DNA of 64,000 nt from JAJPJE01 sp963848375. Lineage in GTDB: Bacteria > Acidobacteriota > Terriglobia > Terriglobales > Acidobacteriaceae. The stretch spans positions 1-64,000 of the forward strand of contig CAWKDK010000024.1 of NCBI GenBank assembly GCA_963848375.1, in the 5' to 3' direction. Positions within the stretch are counted from its first letter, which is position 1; each line of letters opens with the position of its first letter. Below are positions 50,672 to 60,792 of the stretch, piece after piece. Below the pieces are notes generated by a model that did no database searches, was not told the DNA's origin, and saw nothing but the letters and a program-made list of their open reading frames with translations. A program made the translations under genes and the position numbers.

Positions 50672-51859
50672 TTAGTCCAAGATCTCCGAGATCGTGCCAG
50701 CGCCCACCGTACGGCCGCCTTCACGAATCGCGAACCGGAGTCCCTTTTCCATCGCCACCGGCGTGATCAGCTCAATCTGCAGGCTGACGTTGTCGCCCGG
50801 CATCACCATCTCCGTGCCCGCCGGCAACTCCGCCACTCCCGTCACATCCGTCGTGCGGAAGTAGAACTGCGGACGATAGCCCTTGAAGAATGGCGTATGA
50901 CGCCCGCCTTCTTCCTTGCTCAGCACGTAAACTTCGCCCTTGAACTTCTTGTGCGGCGTGATCGATCCCGGCTTCGCCAGCACCATCCCGCGCTCCACGT
51001 CTTCCTTCGCCGTGCCGCGCAGCAGTAGACCAGCATTGTCGCCCGCCAGACCTTCATCCAGCTGCTTCTTGAACATTTCGACGCCCGTCACTACCGTCTT
51101 GCGCGTCTCGCGGAAGCCCACAATCTCGGCTTCTTCGCCCACCTTCACCTTGCCACGCTCGATACGGCCGGTAACTACAGTTCCACGTCCGGAGATCGAG
51201 AAGATGTCTTCGATCGGCATCAGGAACGGCTTGTCGATATCACGCGCCGGCAGCGGCACGTACTTGTCGACCGCATCCATCAGCGCGTCAACCTGCTTTT
51301 CCCACTTCTCTTCGCCGTTCAACGCGCCCAGAGCCGACAGCCGTACTACCGGCAGATCGTCGCCCGGGAACTGATAGGTCTTCAGCAGTTCGCGTACTTC
51401 GAGTTCGACCAGGTCAAGCAGTTCGGCATCATCGACGGCATCGCACTTGTTCAGCGCAACCACGATGTAAGGCACACCGACCTGGCGGGCAAGCAGCACG
51501 TGCTCACGCGTCTGCGGCATCGGACCATCAGTCGCCGCAACGACTAAGATCGCGCCATCCATCTGCGCCGCGCCGGTGATCATGTTCTTGATGTAGTCGG
51601 CGTGACCCGGGCAGTCGACGTGCGCGTAGTGCCGATTGGCCGTCTCGTACTCGACGTGCGCGGTCGCGATCGTGATACCACGCTCGCGCTCTTCCGGAGC
51701 GTTATCAATCGAATCAAAAGACCGGAACTGGATCTTCGGGTTGTGCTTCGACAATACCTTCGTGATCGCCGCCGTCAGCGTCGTCTTCCCGTGATCAATG
51801 TGTCCGATCGTCCCCACATTCACGTGCGGCTTACTACGATCAAATTTCTCTTTCGCCAT
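50672..51859 (-). CDS. tuf: Elongation factor Tu
   Basis: 395 residues. G1 motif GHIDHGKTTLTAA (Ile where many have Val), switch region ERGITIATAHVEYET, DCPGHADYIKNM and NKCDAVDD, then domains 2 and 3 ending GRTVGAGTISEIL. Delivers aminoacyl-tRNA to the ribosome. Only one tuf copy lies in the window. Confidence 0.98.
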   Translation of the reverse strand: MAKEKFDRSKPHVNVGTIGHIDHGKTTLTAAITKVLSKHNPKIQFRSFDSIDNAPEERERGITIATAHVEYETANRHYAHVDCPGHADYIKNMITGAAQMDGAILVVAATDGPMPQTREHVLLARQVGVPYIVVALNKCDAVDDAELLDLVELEVRELLKTYQFPGDDLPVVRLSALGALNGEEKWEKQVDALMDAVDKYVPLPARDIDKPFLMPIEDIFSISGRGTVVTGRIERGKVKVGEEAEIVGFRETRKTVVTGVEMFKKQLDEGLAGDNAGLLLRGTAKEDVERGMVLAKPGSITPHKKFKGEVYVLSKEEGGRHTPFFKGYRPQFYFRTTDVTGVAELPAGTEMVMPGDNVSLQIELITPVAMEKGLRFAIREGGRTVGAGTISEILD

Positions 51860-51890
51860 TCTCTTTGCTCCTAAACCTGAATCCGAATCT

Positions 51891-53981
<2,091 letters not shown>

Positions 53982-54033
53982 TTCTAGTCCTTTACCGGCT
54001 CATAAAAAGAGGGCCGGTCCCTCACCCCAACTT

Positions 54034-54075
54034 CAGTCGTTCTAAAACTTCAGTCGTTCGTCTTTAGTCGTTAGC
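54034..54075. repeat. Short stutter element between rpsG and fusA
   Basis: CTTCAGTCGTTCTAAAACTTCAGTCGTTCG then TCTTTAGTCGTTAGC: three near-copies of TTCAGTCGTT. Only one arm type is present, unlike the longer copies. Confidence 0.6.
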
Positions 54076-54086
54076 AAAAACGCCGA

Positions 54087-54557
54087 TTACCACCGGTAGT
54101 GTGCAAATGCTTTGTTGGCTTCCGCCATGCGATGCACATCTTCCCGCTTCTTCACCGCGCCGCCGCGACCGTTGGCCGCATCCAGCAATTCGTTGGTGAG
54201 CTTGTCGGTCATGCCCTTTTCGGCGCGAGCGCGGGCATAACTGATGATCCAGCGAATCGCCAGCGACGTACGCCGGTCGGGATTCACTTCCACCGGCACC
54301 TGGTAGTTGGCGCCGCCTACGCGGCGGGTCTTCACTTCCAGCAGGGGCTTGGTGTTCTCGACGGCCTTCTTGAAAATCTTGATAGCCTCGTCGCCGCCCT
54401 TTTCCTGCAGCTTTTCCATGGCGTCGTAGAAGATGCCGGAGGCAGTGCTTTTCTTGCCCTGCCACATCATGGAATTGACGAACTTCGTTACCAGCGTGGA
54501 GTTATAGACCGGATCCGACTCCGTCCCGCGCTTTGAAATGTGACCTTTTCTTGGCAT
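54087..54557 (-). CDS. rpsG: Ribosomal protein uS7
   Basis: 156 residues. MPRKGHISKRGTESDPVYNS, VKTRRVGGANYQVPVEVNPD and SLAIRWIISYARARAEKGMT are diagnostic. Head-domain organiser and, in E. coli, str operon repressor. Ends NKAFAHYRW as usual. Confidence 0.98.
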   Translation of the reverse strand: MPRKGHISKRGTESDPVYNSTLVTKFVNSMMWQGKKSTASGIFYDAMEKLQEKGGDEAIKIFKKAVENTKPLLEVKTRRVGGANYQVPVEVNPDRRTSLAIRWIISYARARAEKGMTDKLTNELLDAANGRGGAVKKREDVHRMAEANKAFAHYRW

Positions 54558-54559
54558 AA

Positions 54560-54663
54560 ATCTAAAATTTGCTTTCAGCTCTTAGCTTTCGGCTCTCAGC
54601 TATCCCGCTGGAGCTCGGAACCTTTGCCGTTAGCCAACGACTAACGACCAATGACTAACGACA
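54560..54663. repeat. Stutter element between rpsL and rpsG
   Basis: GCTTTCAGCTCTTAGCTTTCGG, CTCTCAGCTATCC, then GCCGTTAGCCAACGACTAACG and ACCAATGACTAACGACAG. The two vocabularies again occur together, AGCT-type first and CGAC-type second on the plus strand. Confidence 0.75.
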
Positions 54664-54667
54664 GTCC

Positions 54668-55042
54668 TTACGCCTTCGGGCGCTTCGCACCGTACTTCGA
54701 ACGGCTCTGCTTGCGATTGGCAACACCCACCGCATCCAGCGTTCCGCGCACCACGTGATAACGCACGCCCGGCAGATCCTTCACACGGCCCCCGCGGATC
54801 AGCACAATCGAGTGCTCCTGCAGGTTGTGGCCGATGCCAGGAATGTAGGTCGTGACTTCAATTCCATTCGTCAGACGAACACGCGCAACTTTGCGCAGCG
54901 CTGAGTTCGGCTTCTTCGGCGTCTGCGTGTACACGCGGGTGCAAACACCGCGCTTCTGCGGGGATCCCTGCAATGCCGGACTCGCCGTCTTGTACTTCGG
55001 CGCCGACCGGCCGCTCCGCACTAACTGATTGAAGGTAGGCAC
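54668..55042 (-). CDS. rpsL: Ribosomal protein uS12
   Basis: 124 residues from GTG 55042, with AAAGGAG upstream; the longer frame to 55093 has no conserved sequence. PTFNQLVRSGR at the start, TPKKPNSALRKVARVRLTNG with the Lys classically linked to streptomycin resistance (wild-type here), and DLPGVRYHVVRGTLDAVGVA. Promoter-proximal gene of the whole cluster. Confidence 0.97.
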   Translation of the reverse strand: MPTFNQLVRSGRSAPKYKTASPALQGSPQKRGVCTRVYTQTPKKPNSALRKVARVRLTNGIEVTTYIPGIGHNLQEHSIVLIRGGRVKDLPGVRYHVVRGTLDAVGVANRKQSRSKYGAKRPKA

Positions 55043-55093
55043 TCTTTGCTGCTCCTTTACGCATAGCCCGCGCTTGCCCGCCGCCGAACACAC

Positions 55094-55634
55094 AATCCAG
55101 CGCGCGGCGCCGCGATCGGGCGCGACTTCCTTTGACCTGGCTTATTCCGAGCCTGGCTGGCGCTCTTCACGCCATACTTCCCCCTTGCGCCTAAGCGCAC
55201 CGGAGAAATTGCTTCTTGAGATCAGGGCGGCGACGGTGGCTTCTGCGAACCGAGAAACTCCGTTTCGTTCCCTGTTTCGCCTGCATACCCCCCGTTGGCC
55301 GGAGGAAGCGCAGGCACTTTCAGCGAGGTGACGCAGAACAGAAAGCAAATCCGTTCTGGACTTACCCTTTACAGCTCAGCTGCTTAGCGTCCTGGTAAAA
55401 CCGGGGTGCTACAGACAGGCTAAACTTACTCGCAGAACCATATAAATATAACAACTAGGGCTGGGACCGTCAATGCTCGATTCGAAAAGCCCGATGCAAA
55501 CCATCGATTTTCTGAATTCAGCCACAACTCACGTGGCGCAGCCGATCCTTCCACTTCGGTCAGGACAGGCCTTCGACTCCGGCTTTGACCTTCGCTACTT
55601 GCTACCAGCTAACCACTAGCCACTAATCACTGCT
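55094..55634. other. Upstream region of the ribosomal cluster
   Basis: About 540 bp without a supported gene. The promoter of the str cluster must lie here (minus strand), but I see no convincing -35/-10 pair. An AT-rich island lies at about 55432-55450. At 55596-55634 there is a short stutter sequence (GCTACCAGCTAACCACTAGCC…). Confidence 0.45.
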
Positions 55635-55904
55635 TTAAGACGAAAACGCCTCGTCGTACTCTTCCGGATCAATCCCATGATAGGTCAGCGCATGCTTCAG
55701 TCGGTTCCGTAGGTCCGACGGAGTGCTCTCGATGAACGCCCGCACTGCTGTCTCCATCGAGACCTCATCCTCGCCGTCGTCGCCCGCCAGTCCCTCGGCG
55801 CGACTCGAAGCCGCCTCCTGCACCTCCGGACGCACCGGCGCCGGAATATCGCGCAACAACTCCTCTACGATCGAATTCGCTTCATCGGACCACTTCATCG
55901 TCAT
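55635..55904 (-). CDS. Small PCP-reductase-like domain protein
   Basis: 89 residues: MKWSDEANSIVEELLRDIPA, PVRPEVQEAASSRAEGLAGD, an acidic loop, and LKHALTYHGIDPEEYDEAFS. The W…A…L…IP…VR pattern recalls the small domain named PCP_red after the end of protochlorophyllide reductase subunits, found alone in many non-phototrophs. This is a tentative match. It overlaps nusB by 4 bp and is probably co-transcribed. Confidence 0.55.
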   Translation of the reverse strand: MTMKWSDEANSIVEELLRDIPAPVRPEVQEAASSRAEGLAGDDGEDEVSMETAVRAFIESTPSDLRNRLKHALTYHGIDPEEYDEAFSS

Positions 55905-56329
55905 ACCTGTCTTTTCTGTAAATCCTTCGCCACACTATCTAACACGCCATTAATGAAGTTGACGGATTCAGGGCTGGAAAATTTACGCGCAATCTCGAGC
56001 GCCTCATTGATGATGACGGGCGCAGGCGTCTTCGGAAAACCCACAAATTCCGCCACAGCTGCCCGCATCACGTTCCGATCGACCGCCGCCATGCGCTCCA
56101 TGCGCCAGTTCTCGGCATGGGTCTCAATCAGCTTATCGATCTCGTTAGACCGATCCGTAGCCACCCGAAAAATATCATCGGCAAAACCGCGCACGCCTTC
56201 TTCCAGATCCTTACGCTCCCCCCAGAACGTCTTTCGGACCTGCTCGGGCGACTGCTTCCCCATATCAGCCTGAAAAAGCATCTGCAGAGCCAGTTCCCGG
56301 GATTTGCGCCTCGTACCCATTCTCGTCAT
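55901..56329 (-). CDS. nusB: Transcription antitermination factor NusB
   Basis: 142 residues from ATG 56329 (a second ATG at 56320 is equally possible; the longer frame reads through repeat sequence). RRKSRELALQMLFQADMGKQ, AVDRNVMRAAVAEFVGFPKT and VIINEALEIARKFSSPESVN, with FINGVLD, are the NusB hallmarks. Binds boxA RNA with uS10 in rRNA antitermination. Next to ribH, a widely conserved pairing. Confidence 0.95.
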   Translation of the reverse strand: MTRMGTRRKSRELALQMLFQADMGKQSPEQVRKTFWGERKDLEEGVRGFADDIFRVATDRSNEIDKLIETHAENWRMERMAAVDRNVMRAAVAEFVGFPKTPAPVIINEALEIARKFSSPESVNFINGVLDSVAKDLQKRQV

Positions 56330-56332
56330 TAT

Positions 56333-56423
56333 GCGGGTGCCCCACCCTTGCCCTCGTTTGGCATGGGTGGGATCAGAAAACTCTGGGTGCCCCATCTCTG
56401 CCTTCTTTTGGCAGAGGTGGGAT
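56333..56423. repeat. Duplicated hairpin element (GGGTGCCCCA type)
   Basis: Two tandem copies of a GGTGCCCCA(C/T)C…TTTGGCA…GGTGGGATCA unit, 56336-56373 and about 56387-56425. Within each, CCCACCCTTGCC or CCATCTCTGCC pairs with GGCATGGGTGGG or GGCAGAGGTGGG. Similar hairpins are frequent between acidobacterial genes. It lies between ribH and nusB. Confidence 0.75.
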
Positions 56424-57256
56424 CATTTCGCCACCAGTTTCTTCTTGAGCGTCGCCATCTCCACCGCCGCCAGCGCCGCTTCCCAACCTTTATTCCCAGC
56501 TTTCAATCCCGCGCGATCAATCGCCTGTTCGAGCGTATCGCAGGTCAGCACGCCAAAGCCATGCGGCACGCCCGTCTCCTGCATCGACTGCCCGATCCCG
56601 CGCGTCGCCTCATTTACGATCACGTCGTAGTGCGCGGTATCGCCGCGCAACAGGCAGCCTAGCGCAACCAGCGCGTCGTACTTGCCAGTCTCTGCCATCG
56701 TGCGGCAAGCACTTGGGATCTCGAACGCTCCCGGTACCCGCACAATCTCGATATCTTCATTCTTCGCGCCGGTGCGCTTCAGCGCATCGAGCGCACCCGC
56801 CAGCAGCCGCTCCGTGATGAACGAATTGAACCGGCTCACCACGATTCCGACGCGCAGCCCGGTCGAATCCAGTTCGCCTTCGGTCTGCTTATGACGCCAA
56901 TCGGAGTTGTAAGAAAAAATCGCGAGCTTTCCGTATCCGCCTGGAAGCTCCAGCGCGAACATGCGCGCGCCCCAATCTTGATCGCCAATCTCTTCTACTA
57001 CTTTGAACCCGTGCCGCTGCGCTACTTCGTAGAGTTGATCGGCGCTATCGGCCTCGATCACCAGATCGGCATCGGGAAATCCCTCGCCCATGCCGATCTC
57101 GACGCCAGCCTCTGGCACCTCCAACTTCATGCCCTTGCTGCGACGTCCTTCCCACATCTCGCCGCGCGCCAATCCGAGCGCAGAAAAAAACTCGGTCAAC
57201 GCCTTATAATCCGCTTCCGATTTGGGAATCAACAGCTTGTGAAAGGACTTGATCAT
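56423..57256 (-). CDS. ribH: Fusion: VOC-like domain + lumazine synthase
   Basis: 277 residues in two parts. Residues ~1-120 look like a glyoxalase/VOC fold: FHKLLIPKSEADYKALTEFF, GVEIGMGEGFPDADLVIEAD and RMFALELPGGYGKLAIFSYN. Residues ~128-277 are RibH: LRVGIVVSRFNSFITERLLA, VRVPGAFEIPSACRTMAETG, ALGCLLRGDTAHYDVIVNEA with the catalytic His, and VPHGFGVLTCDTLEQAIDRA. RibH joins 3,4-dihydroxybutanone phosphate and ribitylaminouracil to form lumazine (riboflavin path) and usually forms 60-mer shells; the extra domain would decorate that shell. The frame is continuous. RibH normally has ~155 residues, so the fusion is unusual. Confidence 0.88.
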   Translation of the reverse strand: MIKSFHKLLIPKSEADYKALTEFFSALGLARGEMWEGRRSKGMKLEVPEAGVEIGMGEGFPDADLVIEADSADQLYEVAQRHGFKVVEEIGDQDWGARMFALELPGGYGKLAIFSYNSDWRHKQTEGELDSTGLRVGIVVSRFNSFITERLLAGALDALKRTGAKNEDIEIVRVPGAFEIPSACRTMAETGKYDALVALGCLLRGDTAHYDVIVNEATRGIGQSMQETGVPHGFGVLTCDTLEQAIDRAGLKAGNKGWEAALAAVEMATLKKKLVAK

Positions 57257-57299
57257 CCGCAGTTAGTTGTAACACAGACAGGAAAGCGAATTCACCACA

Positions 57300-57436
57300 G
57301 AGTTCCTTCACCACAGAGACACAGAGAACAGCAGAATTTTAGATTGAGAATTTGAGATTTCAGATTTGATCCGCCCTTTAATCTCTCGCGCCAACCAAAT
57401 CTTCAATCTGAAATCTTGAGTCTGAATTCCTCGGGG
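57300..57436. repeat. Dispersed and inverted repeats
   Basis: CACCACAGAGACACAGAGAAC at 57311-57331 is a phrase often seen between genes of environmental bacteria. It is followed by an inverted pair: AGATTGAGAATTTGAGATTTC (57341-57361) against the complement in AATCTTCAATCTGAAATCTTG (57398-57418). Confidence 0.6.
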
Positions 57437-57479
57437 TGAAATCGATTCTCGATCAGCGTCTGTCTGCGTCGATCAGCGG

Positions 57480-58283
57480 CTATTTGCCTTTGAAGTTAGC
57501 CGCCCTCTTCTCCAGGAACGCCTTCGTTCCCTCGGCCTTATCTTCCGTCGCGCAGCTCACCGCGAATAGCGTCGCCTCCAGATACAGCCCCTCTGCCTGC
57601 GTCATCTCCATCCCTTTATGAACCGCTTCCATTGCGTACTGAATCGCCAGTGGCGCATTCGCAATGATCTTCTGCGCAATCGCTTCGGCACGCGGAATCA
57701 ACTCCGCCGCTGCAACCACTTCATTTACCAGCCCGATCCGATGCGCTTCCTGCGCCGAGATCACCTCGCCCGTCAGCACCAGTTGCATCGCCAGCCCTTT
57801 GCCGACTAATCGTGGCAAGCGCTGCGTTCCGCCATATCCCGGAATGATTCCGAGCTTCACCTCCGGCTGTCCGAGCTTCGCATTCTCGCTCGCCAGACGC
57901 ATCGTGCAGGCCATCGCCAATTCGCACCCGCCGCCTAGCGCGAATCCATTGATGCACGCGATCACCGGCTTGCCCAGGTTCTCAATCCCATCCAGCACCG
58001 ACTGACCCCAGTGCGTGTACTCCTTCGCCTCCACCGGATTCAGCTTCGCCAGTTCATTGATATCCGCTCCAGCAATGAACGCCTTCTCGCCCGCGCCGGT
58101 CAGGATCACGACCCGCACCTCCGGATCGTCCTTCGCCGCCGTGAATGCAGCGCGCAGCTCTTGCATCGTGGCACGATTGAGCGCATTCAGCACCTTCGGC
58201 CGATTCACGGTCACATGGGCGATTGCGCCCTTCTTCTCATATTGCAGATTCTCGTACGGTGGAACCACTGCGCTAGAAGCCAT
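57480..58283 (-). CDS. Enoyl-CoA hydratase (crotonase)
   Basis: 267 residues. Crotonase fold: VTVNRPKVLNALNRATMQEL, the oxyanion-hole region AFIAGADINELAKLN, GFALGGGCELAMACTMRLAS with one catalytic Glu, and GQPEVKLGIIPGYGGTQRLP with the other. It hydrates 2-enoyl-CoA (likely crotonyl-CoA). The set with the dehydrogenase and thiolase upstream suggests C4 acyl-CoA metabolism or beta-oxidation. Confidence 0.92.
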   Translation of the reverse strand: MASSAVVPPYENLQYEKKGAIAHVTVNRPKVLNALNRATMQELRAAFTAAKDDPEVRVVILTGAGEKAFIAGADINELAKLNPVEAKEYTHWGQSVLDGIENLGKPVIACINGFALGGGCELAMACTMRLASENAKLGQPEVKLGIIPGYGGTQRLPRLVGKGLAMQLVLTGEVISAQEAHRIGLVNEVVAAAELIPRAEAIAQKIIANAPLAIQYAMEAVHKGMEMTQAEGLYLEATLFAVSCATEDKAEGTKAFLEKRAANFKGK

Positions 58284-58297
58284 CAGGATCTCTCAGT

Positions 58298-58378
58298 CGA
58301 TGAGTCGGTCAGTTTCTTCAGTTTTTCAGTTTTTCAGTTTTTCAGTTTTTCAGTTTTTCAGAAATCAGCGTTTATCTG
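58298..58378. repeat. Octamer tandem repeat and stutter sequence
   Basis: Five perfect copies of CAGTTTTT at 58319-58358, preceded by CAGTCGATGAGTCGGTCAG and followed by ATCAGCGTTTATCTGCGTTAA. It belongs to the family of stuttering spacers and lies between the hydratase and dehydrogenase genes. Confidence 0.8.
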
Positions 58379-58380
58379 CG

Positions 58381-59322
58381 TTAATCTGCGGCTGAAGATT
58401 TGGCCGCCTCTTCCGCCATCCCCCGCAACGCCGCATCCTGCGCCACCGGCTTCTCCGGATTCGCGTAGTCGTAAAATCCCTTGCCGCTCTTGCGCCCATA
58501 CCACCCCGCCAGCACCATCCTCCGCAGCAACGACGGCGAGGCGAACCTTCGCTCCTTGAATTCATCGAACATCACATGCGTGATGTAATACGTCGTGTCC
58601 AGCCCAACAAAATCCAGCAGCGTAAACGGTCCCATCGGATAGCCGCAGCCCAGCTTCATCGACGTATCAATGTCCTCGATCGACCCAACGCCCTCTTCAT
58701 AGGCACGCACCGCATCCAGCAGGTACGGCACCAGCAGCCGGTTCACGATAAACCCCGTCTTGTCGCTCGTTCGCACCGGAACCTTGCCGAGTTTCTTCGC
58801 AAACGCGTACGCACTCTCGTACACCGCGGGATCCGTCGCGATCGTGCGCACCACTTCCACCAACTTCATCAGCGGCACCGGATTGAAAAAGTGTAGCCCG
58901 ACAAATCGCTCCGGCCGTTTCGTCGCGGTCATCAACTCGGTTACCGAAATCGACGATGTATTCGTCGCGAAGATCGCATCTTTCTTCACCACGGCATCCA
59001 GCCGCTCATACAGTTTCTTCTTGTCCGGCACATTCTCGATGATGGCTTCGATCACAATGTCGCAATCGGCGAGGTCTTCAGCCTTGGTTGTGCCCTTCAG
59101 TCGCCTGCGGATTTCTTCTTTCTGTTGCGCGGTGATGCCGCCCTTCTCCACCGGACGCTCGGCAAACTTCGCCAACGACTTTTCAATTCCCGCAAAGCCC
59201 TTGTCGAGGAATCGCTGTTCTGCCTCGAGCACCGTAACGTCGAATCCGGCCATTGCGCTCACCTGCGCGATCCCCGATCCCATCAGCCCGCAACCACACA
59301 CGCCAACTTTTTTGATCGCCAT
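58381..59322 (-). CDS. hbd: 3-hydroxybutyryl-CoA dehydrogenase
   Basis: 313 residues from ATG 59322 (AGGAG 6 bases upstream). Rossmann start KKVGVCGCGLMGSGIAQVSA, then SSISVTELMTATKRPERFVG and the catalytic His in LHFFNPVPLMKLVEVVR; Asn/Glu relay in VNRLLVPYLLDAVRAYEEG; C-terminal MGPFTLLDFVGLDTTYYITH. It oxidises 3-hydroxyacyl-CoA with NAD(P)+. Middle gene of the thiolase-hbd-crt set. Confidence 0.94.
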   Translation of the reverse strand: MAIKKVGVCGCGLMGSGIAQVSAMAGFDVTVLEAEQRFLDKGFAGIEKSLAKFAERPVEKGGITAQQKEEIRRRLKGTTKAEDLADCDIVIEAIIENVPDKKKLYERLDAVVKKDAIFATNTSSISVTELMTATKRPERFVGLHFFNPVPLMKLVEVVRTIATDPAVYESAYAFAKKLGKVPVRTSDKTGFIVNRLLVPYLLDAVRAYEEGVGSIEDIDTSMKLGCGYPMGPFTLLDFVGLDTTYYITHVMFDEFKERRFASPSLLRRMVLAGWYGRKSGKGFYDYANPEKPVAQDAALRGMAEEAAKSSAAD

Positions 59323-59379
59323 TCGATCTCCTAAAACCTGACCACCGATTACACAGATATTCACGGATCTTTTCTGGTT

Positions 59380-59414
59380 TTTCTATATCCGTACTATCCG
59401 TGAGATCCGTGGCC
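59380..59414. repeat. Dispersed repeat, second copy
   Basis: ATCCGTGAGATCCGTGGCC (59396-59414) is identical to 14855-14873; upstream TTCACGGATC (59360-59369) matches the other arm of that repeat. Here it lies between the thiolase and hbd genes on one strand, so it need not be a terminator. Confidence 0.8.
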
Positions 59415-59451
59415 CGCTTTTCTCTGCGCTCTCCGCGTCCTCTGCGGTGAA

Positions 59452-60642
59452 TCAGTTCGCCGCTTCCACCACCATCGCGATCCCCTGCCCACCGCCAATA
59501 CACGCCGTCGCCAGCCCGTACTTCTTCTTGCGTCGTCGCAACTCATACAACAGCGTGATCACCAGTCTCGTGCCCGTCGCGCCCAGCGGATGCCCCAGCG
59601 CGATCGCGCCGCCATTCACATTCACCTTCTCGCGATCCAATCCCAGTTCTTTTTCTACCGCCAGATACTGCGCCGCGAACGCCTCGTTCGCTTCAATCAG
59701 ATCGATATCCTCGAGCCTTAGTCCAGCCTTCTTCAGCGCCGCTCGCGACGACGGCACCGGACCCGATCCCATGATCTTCGGATCCACTCCAGCAATCCCC
59801 CAGCTCACGATCCGCCCCAGCGGCTTCAGTCCGCGCTTCTGTGCGTCGTCCATCTTCATCAGAACCGTCGCCGCGCCGCCGTCCACAATACCGCTGGCAT
59901 TGCCCGCCGTCACCGTTCCGTTTTTTCCGAACGACGGACGCAGCTTCTGCAACGCCTCGAGCGTAGTCTCCGGACGCAGATGATCATCGGCCGTAAACAT
60001 CTCGCCCGTCGCCTCGCCCTTCTTGTTACGCAACGGCACCGGCGTGATCTCCTCGCTCAACCGGCACGCCTTCTGCGCCTCGCCCGCCAGGCGCTGCGAG
60101 CGATAAGCAAACTCGTCCTGCATCTCCCGCGTGATCCCCTGTTGCTCCGCATACAACTCCGCCGTGTTCGCCATGTACAGACCGCAGTAGCTGTCGAGCA
60201 ACGCGACCATCAGCGAATCTTCCAGTTTGCCTTCGCCCAGACCCACGCCCCAGCGCATCCCGCGGATCACATGCGGCGCCTGCGACATCGACTCCATCCC
60301 GCCCGCCAGCACCGTGTTCGCTTCGCCAAGTTGGATCATCTGCGCCGCCGACACCAGCGATTGCATTCCAGATCCGCATAGCCGATTCACGGTCAACGCC
60401 GGAGTCTCGATCGGCACGCCCGCCTGCAATCCAACATGCCGTGCGCCGTAGATCGAATCGCCCGAGGTCTGCTGCGCATTACCGAAGACCACATGATCAA
60501 TCTCGTTGGCCTCGACGCCTGCGCGCTCGATCGCCGCCTTCGCCGCTACCGCCCCGAGTTCCTGCGCGGTAAAGTCCCGCAGTTTCCCGCAATAGCGTGC
60601 CATCGGCGTGCGCACGCCGCTCACAATTGCAATGTCTGTCAT
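59452..60642 (-). CDS. Acetyl-CoA acetyltransferase (thiolase)
   Basis: 396 residues from ATG 60642. Thiolase: nucleophile Cys in ALTVNRLCGSGMQSLVSAA, NASGIVDGGAATVLM, IEANEAFAAQYLAVEKELGL, His in NVNGGAIALGHPLGATGTRL, and the second Cys in ATACIGGGQGIAMVVE. It condenses two acetyl-CoA or cleaves 3-ketoacyl-CoA. First gene of the set; 87 bp separate it from hbd's upstream repeat region. Confidence 0.94.
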   Translation of the reverse strand: MTDIAIVSGVRTPMARYCGKLRDFTAQELGAVAAKAAIERAGVEANEIDHVVFGNAQQTSGDSIYGARHVGLQAGVPIETPALTVNRLCGSGMQSLVSAAQMIQLGEANTVLAGGMESMSQAPHVIRGMRWGVGLGEGKLEDSLMVALLDSYCGLYMANTAELYAEQQGITREMQDEFAYRSQRLAGEAQKACRLSEEITPVPLRNKKGEATGEMFTADDHLRPETTLEALQKLRPSFGKNGTVTAGNASGIVDGGAATVLMKMDDAQKRGLKPLGRIVSWGIAGVDPKIMGSGPVPSSRAALKKAGLRLEDIDLIEANEAFAAQYLAVEKELGLDREKVNVNGGAIALGHPLGATGTRLVITLLYELRRRKKKYGLATACIGGGQGIAMVVEAAN

Positions 60643-60792
60643 CACTACCCCACAAATGAGAAGAGAGCCGCTCGAACGTTCGTCCGAAAACCCGCTAGTG
60701 TACCAGCGCCATTAGACAGGCGACAACCGCCCAGAACCTCTGATTGGATGCTCCTTTAAATAGAAAAGAATTTCGAGGAGGAATGAGAAGAG

